DNA from: Nematostella vectensis
Lineage: Eukaryota; Cnidaria; Anthozoa; Actiniaria; Edwardsiidae
Assembly: GCF_932526225.1 (NCBI RefSeq)
Contig: NC_064040.1
Span: forward strand, 5,863,181-5,927,180
DNA length: 64,000 nucleotides
Reading direction: 5' to 3'
Below the pieces are notes generated by a model that was not told the DNA's origin, ran no database searches, and saw only the letters and a program-made list of their open reading frames with translations. A program made the translations under genes and the position numbers. Shown here piece after piece: positions 13,301 to 34,825 of this stretch (within the stretch, counting starts at the first letter, position 1; the number at the start of each line of letters is the position of its first letter).

Positions 13301-16300
13301 GAAAGCAATATAAGGGATGATGATACACAATTCATTAGTTGATGTGGATATGGTTGTAAGTCTTACCTTATTTGACAAACCCCAGCTAGCCTTTTAAATA
13401 ACGACTTCATTGTTTTTTGTCTGTTACCTGTTACTTGTTTGATGTTGTCCATATTTGGTCGTACAGGTATCTAGGTCACGTGGACTTGATGAAGTTCCTA
13501 GTTGAGTCCAACTGTGGTGACATTCCATCCTTGCAAGATCTACTTCACCCAGAGTCTGCCAGGTAATGACACCTTTGTCTGCCAGGTAATGACACCCTAC
13601 CGCACCTTAGTCTGTCAGGTAATGACACCCTACCATACCTAGTCTGCCAGGTAATGACACCCTACCACACCTAGTCTGCCAGGTAATGACACCCTACCGC
13701 ATCTTAGTCTTCCAGGTAATGACACCCTACCACACCTTAGTCTGTAAGGTAATGACACCCTACCGCACCTAGTCTGCCAGGTAAAGACACCCTAGAGCGA
13801 TAGTTGAGTCTGCCATTTTATAACATCCCACAACACCTCGGCTCTGCTTGGTAATGACACCTTTGGCCTGCCAAGCTATTGCATCAAAGTTTCAGAGGTC
13901 CACAAGAACCACAATTTTGGAGGTGTGTCTTCTCCGACAAATGGTAATGCAACCTGCAACACTAAGGGTCTAATTTTCATCTCTCTTCAGGCGACTACGG
14001 GATCGTTTCATCGAAGATGAGCGGCTTTCCCTGGCCATGGAGGTGTCCACCAAGTGCGGGCTCGACCCGTCTGGAGTCTGGGCAGCTGCAGGTTTCGCCA
14101 GTCTTAGCTGCGGTGACTTTGCAGCTGCCCGGGAGAAGTTTGCCAGGTGTATCAAGGTAAGAGATACCAAAAGAAATACCGATCCATGAAAAACAACTCC
14201 TTCACCCCCTTCAACAAATATTTTTATGCTAGTACCATGCTGTCCTAAATCTCTTGCAGCCTGTAGAAGGATCAAAGCAACAGCAACAGCCTCAGAGTTC
14301 TCAGTATCTGGAGAAAGTCCTGGACATCATCCAAACATCGCCACTCATCAGTTTCACTCAGGTAACAGTCACCCCGTGGCTTATCCCACCACAGCCTACC
14401 TAGTAATTTATAATAATGTTGTATACTTTTCAGGCCACCAATGATTTATTATCGCCTTTACATGATCTTGCTGAACACTGCAAGGTGAGGTCATATCTAT
14501 TTGCCTTTCCCAATCCAATCCACCTAGCTGTTACACATCACTATTACAGCCACCTCGCTATTACAGACACCTCACTATTTCCAACACCTACGCATTATGG
14601 AGACCTCATTAGTATGAACACCTTACTATAACAGACACATCACGATTACAGACACTTCACTATTACTAACACCTACGCATTATGGAGACCTCATTATTAT
14701 GAACACCTTACTATAACAGACACATCACGATTACAGACACATCACTATTACTAACACCTACGCATTATGGACACCTTTCTTTTAGGGCCACCTCACTATT
14801 ATGGACACCTCATTATTATGTACACCTCACTATTATGTACACCTCACTTTTATGGACACCTCATTATTATGTACACCTCACTATTATGGACACCTCGTTA
14901 TTATGTACACCTCACTATTATGTACACCTCACTATTATGTCCACCTCACTATTATGTACACCTTACTATTATGTACACCTTACTATTATGTACACCTCAC
15001 TATTATGTACACCTTACTATTATGTCCACCTCACTATTATGTACACCTCACTATTATGTACACCTTACTATTATGCCCACCTTACTATTATGGACACCTC
15101 ACTATTATGTCCACCTCACTATTATGTCCACCTCACTATTATGGACACCTCACTATTATGTCCACCTTACTATTATGTCCACCTTACTATTATGGACACC
15201 TCACTATTATGTCCACCTCACTATTATGTCCACCTTACTATTATGGACACCTCACTATTATGGACACTTTACTATCATGGGCACCCCTGTCTTGGGCAAC
15301 AAATGTTTCTCTGGGCTGTTTGCTCTGACTGGAGTTGATAGTACACGGTAGCAATTGGTTGTTTATGTGGATTTGCTACTATTTTCTACTTGCTGTTCTC
15401 CTTTGTCAGACTGTGAGCCCTGGCAGTTTCCTGGATTCCCGCCGGTTTGATGAGTGTCTGTATTACCTGTCCGCGTATGGCTCGTCCAGCGCTGTGGTCA
15501 GCTTCTATGTGCGGCATGGACATGTCAAGCTCGCATGCCGATACATACTTGATAAGGTACATAGATAACATGATAGAACAACACATCAGGCTTGCATGCA
15601 GATACATTGTTTCTTGAGTGCTTGTGGAAAGCCTTTTTTAAACCGTAATTCAAATTTAGTAACTGTACAAGCACCTTGAGAAGTCATAAGGATGTCTAAA
15701 ATACTTTTTTACAGGCTCAGCATGCATGTTATATGGGGTCCTAAGATATTTATTGAACATCATTTCTTGTTTTGATGTCAGGACATTAGTTTGGCACGTA
15801 TTAGGTTTGACTAATCTCATTTATCTTATGCTTATATTTCAGAAATGCAGCGCCGAAGTGTTTGTTGAGAGCCTGCTGATGCGACTGGTCAGCAGAGGTA
15901 GCCTATCAGTGTTGAAGAGCCAGCTTGAGTTGACTGACCCCACCCTGCACTCCTGGGTACCATACATGACGGCCGCCTGCCGCTACCTTCACAAGAAAGG
16001 GTACCTGAACCTGCTCTATGACCTGCAGCTCTTCATGAGGGTAAGCCATGCAATGTTCATGTCTCGCAAACTACATTTAGCCATGTATACTTTGGTCACA
16101 CAATATTCTAATTATGTGCATATATTGCCATACAATGTTTGTGTCGCGCAACCCTGATTTCGTCAACAACCCTGATTTTTTTACACAACCCTGATTTAGT
16201 CATGCAATCCTTATTCATTCACGCAATCCCGATTTAGTCACAATCCTGATTTACACAAGCAACCCTGATTTAGACAAACAAACCTGACTTAGTCACACAA

Positions 16301-19300
16301 CCCTGATTCATTCACACAGCCCATCCTCGTTCCCAGGATCCCATCCTCCCCTACCCCCATGGGGATACGAGGGGAAGACCTGGAAACGAGGATGCACACA
16401 ACCCTGATTTAGTCACACAACCCTGATTTACTCACACAACCCTGATTTAATCGTACAACCCTGATTTAGTCACACAACCCTGATTTACTCACACAGCCCT
16501 GATTTAGTCACACAACCCTGATTTAATCGTACAACCCTGATTTATTCACGAAATCCCGATTAATTTTATTTTGTGTCTAACTCTTTTCCCAGGACTACTT
16601 TCGTGCCGCACAGACATGCATTCGGTTCTACGAGTCTGGCGCCACATCTTACGTGGAACTTCACTCCAGACTTGAGCATCTGAACAAGGCATGCCGGCAC
16701 ATCGAGGCCATCATTGCCGAGAAACGTTCACCACGAGGCTCTGCACTCACCGGGAGCTCCAGACTGCGGAGTCCCTCAGGGAGCAAACGCAGTAAAGAGG
16801 ACTCCCCAAACGTGCCACTCACACTCTCGGACCTTAATAACCACTTGAACACCATAAATCTGCAAGTGGAGGTGACAAAGTTCATGCACAAGTGTGCAGC
16901 GGATGCCGGAAGTACATCTCAGTTGTCACCCGGCGATGATGGGAGGCTACCCACGCTGTTCGGTAATGGGCAGATGCGTGGTGAGGTCGCCACTCAGGTA
17001 AGCTAACAGTGCAAACATCAGCTTGTAGTATTATGCCTTGTACAAATACCACCTAACATGTACAAAATCCACCTAATGTAAATTTACATTGTCAGAGCGC
17101 TATGCGTTAGCCAATAACAAGAGACCATGGTCTCTTGCCAATAAGCATGCAAAAATGACAGATTCTTTGACACGAACTTCATAACTAGGTGTATTCTGTC
17201 ACGTTACACACTTAAATACATCTTTCTTCATGAGACTTTTGTGTCTGAGACATTTTTTTAGTTATGCATTGTACGCCTTTCTTCATAGGTCATGTAACAA
17301 ATATAAGCTATATGTGCAAACCTATGATGGTCGATGCTTAAAACGTCAGCAAAACCGAAACTCTGAGTTCACAGAGTTACTTCAACCCAACAACTTACTA
17401 CTTACAACTTTTTAATGTAAAACATAACAGTTCATCTTTATGTTAAGGATTCTCAATTGGTTGTTGTTGTTGTTTTATTCCCTAATGTGCAAATACACCC
17501 TTTTTTGTGTTTTACAGGTTCTTCTGGCTGGCACGTCTATTCAAGATGGCTTCACTCTCACCTGCCGTATAATACAGGTACAACACTCTTCTCCCCGCTG
17601 GTGGTCACATCACTACAGTACTGTGTCTTGCTATAGAAATCGCGCTGAATATCTCCCTTGTGCCTAAATAGACCTGTATTTTTTCACCCGTTATTTCAGC
17701 GAGCTGTGTCATCCCTGATATGAAATGGTCGGTACTATGTGACTAAAAAAACTTGGCAGATAATTGTTTTGATTTGCTTGGGAAAGACTGCTATACATTG
17801 GTTCCATGCTTTCTACTATCAACAATGTTTCTTGACCACGTGGTGTCCGTTGTGTTGTAGGATTATAACCTTCCTGCGGCACGTGTGTACATCAACACAG
17901 GTCGAGCTCTGGCGCGTCAGTACAGATATCAACACATCCAGCAGCTGTTGAGGTGTGTGAGCGACACAGGTCTTGTGACGGATAAGTGCCATGACGAGAT
18001 CATCCTGGCATGCGTGCGCATCATCTCCTCAGATGACAGCCAGGTTAGTAACTATGGCAATGTTTATGACAGTCATGATGATAATATACCCGATTACACT
18101 TTATTTTCGCGAATTTCGCGGTTTTGAAAATTTCGCGAAAATAAAGTGATGCGAAAATAACGCGTCGCACAAAATTGGGATGCGCGAAAGTTAAGTGAGT
18201 ACACAAAAGGCTTTTGGCGAAATATTAACCGTGTAATAAGCTTTATATAAACACCTTGTCTATTTAGTCCTCTAATGTCAAGGCCGTAGCAGGGGGTGGG
18301 GCACTAGGGGCAAGTGCCCCCCCCCCAATATTTCTAAAAATTATAAGGGAATGACCAGTAGGGGCGTGGCTGTGTCCCCCAATATTTCTAAAAAATTATA
18401 AGGGAATGACCAGTAGGGGCGTGGCTGTGCCCCCAAAAATTTTCTTAATGTTTCTGTATTGTGTCCCCCCCCCCCCCCCCCCCCCAATCTTACGTGGCCT
18501 GCTACGGATCTGAATGTACGTATAGTACAGTAAGGAGTTGAGATGGACAATTCTAAACTGTATTTATAGATTTTTGTGGAACTAAATGTAGCCCACGCAT
18601 ATTTTTGTTACAGTTTTGTAACTAACGCACATTTTAATTTTATTTGTTTTGCCTGATTTTATTGTCCCCAAGTCGCAAAATCGCGAAAATAAAGTTGTGA
18701 AAAGGGTGCGTAATATCACCCTCTCAAAATCGCGAAATTTTGACGTCGCGAAAGTGTAATAAGCTACTGATGAAGATTATGGTAATGATATTAAAGAGGA
18801 TGAATATGATGATGGACAGTTATAGTGCTGACGACAGTTATTATGATGATCGTGACAATAATGGCAATGATTGTTTTTTATCATAATGACTGTAATGTAA
18901 GTTGTCTTCCCTATGCAGACTAAACATGTGGATTCACTAATCAGACTTCTAAGAAATGACTCAAACAAGGTATTTCTACTGATGGTACTGGGTTTTGTAT
19001 TTTGACCTTATTACCTGAGGTAACCTTAGAAATGATGATGTTGGGTAAGCTACCAATTAGAAAAGAAGTTTCACTGTGTTTCACTGTGTTTCACTGTGTT
19101 TCACTGTGTTTCCCTGTGCTTCACTGTGTTTCACTGTGTTTCACTGTGGTGTGATGTTTTGCTGTGACGTGATCTTTTGTTGTTTGATGTTATGTGTTTT
19201 GCTATAATATGATGTGTTGTGATGTGAATTTAATATATTTTGCTGTGTGGTTGCATGGCACGTGGTGTTGCGCTGGTTTCTTTGTGTGCTGCAGTTCCAT

Positions 19301-19749
19301 TATATGATGATGCTCCGTGCGGTTGTTTGGATTGGTATGTAAGATGTAACGTTGCATGGTTTATTATGGTATGGGGGGTGCTAACTGCTAGAGAGTGATA
19401 CAGTGAAGTGTTGCTTAAGGTGTTGGATCGTGGCACTGCATTGTCTGTTGTGGTATGGGGTGTTCCAGAGTGTTTTGTTACATGCTTGGCCGTGGTATTG
19501 TAGGGTATTACATGGCTAGATACTGACAATCTCGGTTCTATCCAGGTGAATGCTTATCTTTTGTGTGGGAAGCTAAGGTCTGCCTACCTGATTGCCGTAA
19601 AAGAGAAAAGAGTGGAAGCCATTGAGCAGATTGCGGAGGAAGCCATGAAGGTTGGACAGAAGAAGACTCTGGAACTTTGCAAGAAGTGGCTAGCCCAGTA
19701 TCAAACAATGCAAGAGTCTCAACATAGGAAACCAGAGCCAAAGAGATGA
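1399..19749 (+). CDS. ZFYVE26: ZFYVE26 (spastizin) orthologue, C-terminal part, 29 exons
   Basis: In vertebrates spastizin is a large PI3P-binding endosomal/lysosomal protein working with spatacsin and AP-5 in autophagic lysosome reformation and cytokinesis. The exons I read are 1399-1546, 1963-2063, 2635-2754, 3231-3618, 4390-4475, 4547-4650, 4926-5018, 5360-6556, 6895-7104, 7375-7503, 8393-8565, 9605-9816, 10077-10375, 11002-11141, 11613-11662, 11736-11911, 12542-12702, 13074-13154, 13467-13562, 13991-14156, 14260-14361, 14434-14484, 15410-15556, 15843-16040, 16593-16997, 17518-17577, 17861-18043, 18919-18969 and 19546-19749. They join in one frame (about 1,842 residues). The FYVE finger spans exons 13-14 and has WMPD, RRHHCRRCG and RVC. 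The C-terminal half follows human spastizin closely as I remember it (EQFYYEQAPSSSLCMAIL, LLCGKLRSAYLIAVK). Exons 4-8 encode a DUF547-like domain. The donor of exon 10 is GC. The N-terminal half lies left of the window. Confidence 0.93.
3726..3841. repeat. 29-bp tandem repeat in ZFYVE26 intron
   Basis: Four units of 29 bp (GTCTTTGGGTGGCTAGTCTG core) lie about 110 bp downstream of the donor at 3619. The unit does not copy the end of the upstream exon, unlike several other arrays in this gene. The rest of the intron to 4389 shows nothing I recognise. Confidence 0.85.
7458..8110 (+). repeat. 80-bp minisatellite copying exon end plus GC donor
   Basis: Eight 80-bp units start at positions equivalent to 7481, 7561, 7641, 7721, 7801, 7881, 7961 and 8041. 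Each unit holds the last 46 nt of coding exon 7375-7503 (ending TCTCTACTACAG), then GCAAGTA and about 30 bp of intron. The first copy is the real exon end, because the next exon (8393) continues in frame after CTACTACAG. The exon boundary has therefore been amplified into its own intron. The donor is GC (CAG|GCAAGT), the usual form of a GC-AG intron, and is kept in all eight copies. Confidence 0.93.
8696..9564. mobile_element. 870-bp inverted-repeat (MITE-like) element
   Basis: The left end GGGGCCGGTTTCTGAAAAGC (8696) and the right end, read on the minus strand as GGGGCCGGTTCTGAAAGGTC, form terminal inverted repeats of about 25 bp. Sub-terminal copies of motifs such as GCGCTAAC and GGTTA lie inside each end. 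CTG on both sides (8694-8696 and 9564-9566) could be a 3-bp target duplication, which would suit the PIF/Harbinger group; the superfamily is not established. Internal frames of at most 84 codons have no recognisable transposase. The element occupies most of the intron 8566-9604. Confidence 0.65.
10600..10761. mobile_element. Foldback MITE in ZFYVE26 intron
   Basis: CTGCGTAACGGGGCGAGAGG near 10606 is matched on the opposite strand at the right end (10700-10761). This gives inverted arms of about 45 bp around a short GC-rich centre. It has no coding capacity and looks like a small non-autonomous DNA element. I could not confirm a target duplication. Confidence 0.55.
10902..10917 (-). other. Isolated tRNA B-box-like motif, possible SINE remnant
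   Basis: The minus strand reads GGGTTCGAATCCGAGG, matching the RNA polymerase III internal B box. No convincing A box or tRNA fold surrounds it, so a decayed tRNA-derived SINE is more likely than a tRNA gene. Confidence 0.3.
11885..12325 (+). repeat. About 61-bp minisatellite copying exon end plus donor
   Basis: Seven to eight units of roughly 60-62 bp start with the last 27 nt of coding exon 11736-11911 (GAGCAGTTCTACTACGAACAG, the conserved EQFYYEQ codons) followed by GTATGAAGGGG and a pyrimidine-rich tail (CCCCTTCCCTTTCCC). The first copy is the true exon end. The next exon (12542) continues in frame with APSSSLCMAIL. Most copies keep CAG|GTATGA. Confidence 0.92.
13553..13860 (+). repeat. 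32-33-bp minisatellite copying exon end plus donor
   Basis: Nine or so units repeat AGTCTGCCAGGTAATGACAC with a CCTACCGCACCTT spacer. The first copy is the end of coding exon 13467-13562 (...AGTCTGCCAG|GTAATG). Later copies diverge (TCTGTCAG, TCTTCCAG, TCTGTAAG), and the last recognisable ones near 13800-13860 are degenerate. About 10 nt of exon are included per unit. Confidence 0.88.
14520..15290. repeat. 17-bp satellite (CACCTCACTATTATGTA)
   Basis: Roughly 29 units of 17 bp run from about 14790 to 15275, preceded by a more diverged, longer-period version from 14520. The unit alternates GTACACC, GGACACC and GTCCACC. It lies in the intron between exons 14434-14484 and 15410-15556 and shares nothing with the exon ends. 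Three overlapping open frames across it are repeat artefacts. Confidence 0.95.
16140..16560. repeat. About 19-bp satellite (ACACAACCCTGATTTAGTC)
   Basis: Around 18 imperfect units fill the intron between exons 15843-16040 and 16593-16997. They are interrupted at 16322-16395 by a small inverted-repeat insertion. Confidence 0.9.
16322..16395. mobile_element. 74-bp mini inverted-repeat insertion within satellite
   Basis: CATCCTCGTTCCCAGG on the left is answered by CCTGGAAACGAGGATG on the right. The sequence between is unlike the flanking CCCTGATTTAG units, and the satellite resumes on both sides. This is what insertion of a very short MITE into an existing array would look like. Confidence 0.5.
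18088..18765. mobile_element. MITE-like element with GATTACACTTT ends
   Basis: The left end near 18091 (GATTACACTTTATTTTCGCG) is mirrored by the right end near 18765 (on the minus strand, TTATTACACTTTCGCGACG). Both ends carry TTCGCG-rich sub-terminal repeats. A second G/C-run element (18284-18512) is nested inside. No coding potential is seen. Confidence 0.5.
18284..18512. mobile_element. Nested element with CCGTAGCAGG ends and C homopolymers
   Basis: CCGTAGCAGG at the left and CCTGCTACGG at the right form short inverted ends. Inside is a near-duplicated stretch (GGAATGACCAGTAGGGGCGT occurs twice) and C runs of 10 and about 21. The same family occurs at 27461-27618 in MCM5. Confidence 0.5.
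19068..19150. repeat. 10-bp repeat (TTTCACTGTG)
   Basis: About eight units of TTTCACTGTG, grading into TG-rich degenerate sequence to about 19500 before the last ZFYVE26 exon. Confidence 0.85.
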
Positions 19750-20565
19750 CATAAAAGCAGCTCGCTTTTCTCCCTAATTAAAGAAAATGCTTATGTTGTT
19801 ATAGTGTCGCAAGGAAAACAGTATGTATGGGGAAGCTAGGAGTAATGCCTTCAGAATTGTTCTCTAGCCCCACCAGCATCATACATCAGTGGTGGTTGTT
19901 GACAAAATAGTTCCAAATACTGTACTTCGAAAATTTGGTACTTTAAACATGAACAATACATTAGAGAAAAAACAATGAGGGAATGCAAGGATAAAGTAAC
20001 AACAAGCACATATAAACAATATTCCATACCCCTTTCCCTGAATAATAATGAGTTCCCTGTAAATAATCAAGCACAAAGCTATGGGGAGGGGCTGCAGGGG
20101 GCATGCCAAACCAGTTCGACCACCAAGAAGTGATTCATTTCTTATTAAGCATCATCAAATCTTACCATTCTCCTATGTCTGACTACACACCCCTTATCAG
20201 CAAATCCATGCTACACGCCTGATGTTCACCCCTCTCAAAATATTCCCTGAACAATCAGCAACCAATCTGTTGACAAATTTAATGCCTTTATGCTGTTTCA
20301 GATGGACATCTGAATTATGTAGCATGACTTTAATATCCTCCCCTTTCCCATATTCGCTTTATATAAACCTTTTGAGGTTTATATAAAGACAACTTTTTAG
20401 ATGTCGTTTTCAATAGGTTTTGTCCCTTATTGATGCTTCAACTGTTATGAAGTGCTATAGAAATATTTTTATATAATTGTAAAAAAAATCAAATAAATAA
20501 AAAAAATATTCAATAAATATAGTAAATAAAAAAAATAGTATAAGCCTAAGGATGATTTGTTGTTA

Positions 20566-21031
20566 CAGTGGAACCTGGATTTTACTATGTGCCTCGGGAG
20601 GTTGAAAATGTATCGTAAAATCGAGGTATCCATAGAAAGAGGTCCTCGATTTTACGATATAAATATCAATATTTATATAAATATATTGAAAATATCGTTG
20701 TAGCGAGGTCGGGTTAATTATCAACTTTTACAAAATAATAATATTGTAACTGTACTCTGTGTAAGACTGTACAGTTATTCTCTGTAAACTGTAATCTCAA
20801 GTCAAAAAAATCGATTAACTGTACAGTACATGGTTGGTGTCTTGAGTTTTTTCTCTCTTTGTCGATAGACAGAATCAGTAATATCATTGCATCGAGGTCA
20901 AAATAACGTTTGAGAGAATAGATATGTATCGTAAAATAGAGAATATCGTTAGATCTAAGTAATATCTCATACATTTCATTTTTTTTTCCTCCGGGAGAAA
21001 GGAACACCATCGTCAAATCAAGGTTCCACTG
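20566..21031. mobile_element. Pogo/Tigger-like MITE with TA target duplication
   Basis: The left end is CAGTGGAACCTGGATTTTAC, and the right end on the minus strand reads CAGTGGAACCTTGATTTGAC. The dinucleotide TA flanks both ends (20564-20565 and 21032-21033), as expected for the Tc1/mariner/pogo superfamily. The CAGTGGAACC start resembles Tigger/pogo termini. At 466 bp it is non-autonomous. Confidence 0.75.
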
Positions 21032-22269
21032 TAGATAGAAAGCAACAACTACATGGTGTGCAAGAAATCTGGTACATTCTTGAAATCAATATGGCAACAA
21101 TTGGGAGTGTAGAATATTTATTATTTTCTGACCAACCATGAGTAAGAATAACACATTGACACCTCAACCGGCCTTGAGAAGTACGCACACCCCCCCCCCC
21201 CCCCCAAAAAAAATCATTAATGCAAAATAAACACAATAAGATGGTCTTGAAGATATGCATCCAACCAAGGTAATAGCAACTACTCTTTAGTCAAATAATA
21301 GCTCAGGTTCTTTGACAAATTTCAAATCGTATACAAGGAAGAATCACCCCTCAAAATATCACAAAACGGAGAAGCAAACACAGCTCAAGACACAAATGGA
21401 TACCTGTATTCTGATACTCCAGGTTAATTTCCATGGCCTCAAAAACACAACGTCCACTCCTTGAAAGCTTGTGAAACCACTTGGATGCCATTACGGATTG
21501 CAAAGCACTCTGGGAGATCCGGGGAAAAAAATTCATGAGGGGAGAACCAGTCAACACTCCTCTCCCCAAAGTCAGACAAATCAATTCCAGGTCATACAGA
21601 CCAAGAATAGCAGTGTAAACAATTATGGAATCAATTTGGTTTCAGAAAAGACAGCATTTAGGAGAGCTGTGGTGGTTCATTGGAAAATTATTTTCTCTTC
21701 CAGGGAAAGCCAAACAAGAAAAAAAATCACCTTAAACCTACCTTTGCTTGCAAATATCCATAAGCACAGCACTCAATTATGCCCCAATAGACTTCATTAT
21801 GTTTTAGCAAAAAGGGAATAAAAATGGGACAGCAAAGAACTGTTGGAAAGCTAGGATACCACTGACTAGGAAAAGCGGTGTTTGACATTGTTGGGCTGTA
21901 TCAAACTCAAAATAGGAGGGGTATCAGTTTTAAGTCTGTTTTTCGTAGATTCACCTCTAAAATAGCCAGGAGTCAATGGGTTAAAACACTGAGACTTGTT
22001 CATAGACTATTCGACCTTTGATATCTTGTGTGATTTAGGTTTAACTGGCCATGCTGTAATCCCCACCAATTTCATTACAGTTTGAATGGACTTAATCTGT
22101 ATTCTAGTCAAAATGTTGTCTGGTCTGGCCATTTTGTAATTGTTTACCTTTCATCAGTTAGTTAGTTAGTACTTTCCTACTAGTTGATCAACCAATCAGA
22201 ATGCAGCATTGATGATAGACCACTAGCTTGATTTGGCTAATTCTCACTAGAACCATGAAGCACTGGGGG

Positions 22270-22562
22270 TTAAGCCGGGGAAACACGAGCAGCAAAACCA
22301 TACAACTTTTGTGGCAGCATTTGCAAAAAACGTTTGAAGGCGATGTTGCACGTTTTACTACCGGCAAACCAACTTTTATCGCAGCAAAGGATAGAACCAA
22401 CTTCTACTTTCTACAGCAAACTTTTTCAACTTGCAACAAAAATTTGCTGCAACAAAAGTTGGCACTGGTAGTAAAATGAGCAACGTCACTTACAAACCTT
22501 TTCTTGCGGCAATGCTGCCACAAAAGTTGTACGATTTTGCTGCTCGTGTTTCCCCGGCTTTA
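22270..22562. mobile_element. Near-perfect foldback MITE, 293 bp
   Basis: AAGCCGGGGAAACACGAGCA begins the left arm, and the right arm (22508-22562) is its near-exact reverse complement over about 54 bp. Complementarity continues inward (GCAACAAAAGTTGG against CCAACTTTTATCGC), so almost the whole element can fold into one hairpin. It encodes nothing. Confidence 0.75.
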
Positions 22563-22974
22563 CGACAAAGAGATTCTAAGTGCAACCTTATTTGAAATAG
22601 GTGTATATAAGTATAACCAAACCCCTCTAGTTTTTGGAAGCATTAGAGAAAATATAGATTTGAATGTTTATTTTAACTACAAATAAACGACTAGTGATCC
22701 TGATTAGATAAAATAGTAACACTTGATAGAACCATTCCCCAATAAACATCAATAAGTAAAGACAGCAGAATACATCACACTGACTTGCACCCAATAAAAA
22801 TAATTCCCGAGATATCTAACTAATGTTTTACATTACTAATGAACAACTAATTTCAGTTTGCAACCGAAGATTTTGCCAATCGATAAATAATGTCTTCTCT
22901 ATTACAAAGTTTATAAAACACACGTTCTAGTCCTCGCAAGTTTTCAACTTTGAAGAATGACTTTATGGAGGTGT

Positions 22975-23301
22975 TCACTCGGAATCTTTCACGGATTTCG
23001 CCGCTTGCTCGATAAACGTCGCAAGGTTAACATCTCTGTCGGATAGTCCGGTGCATTCATGTGTACTGAGGGTTATTTGGACCTTGTTGTACACGTTAAA
23101 CCATTCCGGGTGATGATCCATCTTCTCAGCTTTCAGTGCAACACGTGCCATAAAACCGAAAGCTTGGTTAAAATCTTTGAACATGAATTCCTTGTAAATG
23201 GCGTCTCTTTCTTCCACTTCGCTCCATCCGGCTTTCTTCAGCGCTGGTAGCTTTGCATTGCGTTCCTCGTCGTCTAATTTCAGTCGTTTTGCGTCAGACA
23301 T
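22975..23301 (-). CDS. PCBD: Pterin-4a-carbinolamine dehydratase (PCBD/DCoH)
   Basis: A single-exon frame of 108 residues, the usual length for the family. The enzyme dehydrates 4a-hydroxytetrahydrobiopterin in the cytosol during aromatic amino acid hydroxylation, so that BH4 can be recycled; animal members can also bind HNF1 as dimerisation cofactor. The active-site signature is intact: His63-His64-Pro-Glu-Trp ([13 protein letters not shown]) and the distal His81 in [13 protein letters not shown]. The start is the first ATG, with [15 protein letters not shown] resembling other animal PCBDs. I cannot assign it to PCBD1 or PCBD2. The gene is head-to-head with MCM5, 427 bp between start codons, and has no intron in the coding region. 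Confidence 0.95.
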   Translation of the reverse strand: MSDAKRLKLDDEERNAKLPALKKAGWSEVEERDAIYKEFMFKDFNQAFGFMARVALKAEKMDHHPEWFNVYNKVQITLSTHECTGLSDRDVNLATFIEQAAKSVKDSE

Positions 23302-23728
23302 TGTGAAGAAAGTGTGTGATTTAAACTTTTTGCTCTTGTTCTGTTCGCGGCGTCTTTAGGGAAGAAGCGTGACCGTTTCTTTGTACAGAATATGTACAGT
23401 TACGTACCCCTCCCTAGAGCGTGAAGAGCTCTATTATTGTTTGCATTTTCGTTTTCAGCAATCTCTTTTCTGTGTGTGTGTGTGTGGTTGTTTTAAGTGA
23501 ATGATTTACAGCTATTACATTCTACAAAGAAAACAACAAAAAGAAAATAGAAATTTTCAACCAAATCCTTTGCCACCCCTCCCTGATACAAAATAAATAT
23601 GTTATCATGTGACTGTTACTGGTGTATTTAGCCAATCACGTTTCAAGGGTCTGTGATTTTCGCGCCAAATTCATTATCGCGGGAAGAAGTAAAGGTCTGA
23701 GAAGCCACTGTTCGTTTGAATTACCAAA
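23302..23728. promoter_or_regulatory. PCBD/MCM5 divergent promoter with E2F and CCAAT motifs
   Basis: The space between the two start codons contains TTTTCGCGCCAAA at 23657-23669, a perfect E2F/DP site about 60 bp before the MCM5 start, and GCCAATCACG at 23631-23640, a CCAAT box. E2F control is the known rule for animal MCM genes. A (TG)n run lies at 23472-23486. Whether PCBD shares the same core promoter is inference. Confidence 0.65.

Positions 23729-34825
<11,097 letters not shown>

Larger units (their letters stand above)
19750..22974. other. Intergenic region between ZFYVE26 and PCBD
   Basis: This stretch holds the 3' flank of ZFYVE26 (AATAAA-rich at 20490-20530), a pogo-like MITE (20566-21031), a C16 run near 21190 and a foldback MITE (22270-22562). 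Short frames here resemble nothing known to me. The two genes converge (ZFYVE26 +, PCBD -). Confidence 0.7.

Noticed and set aside
14767-15351. Three overlapping Tyr/Leu-rich plus-strand frames (167-194 codons)
   Set aside because: All derive from the 17-bp satellite inside a ZFYVE26 intron.
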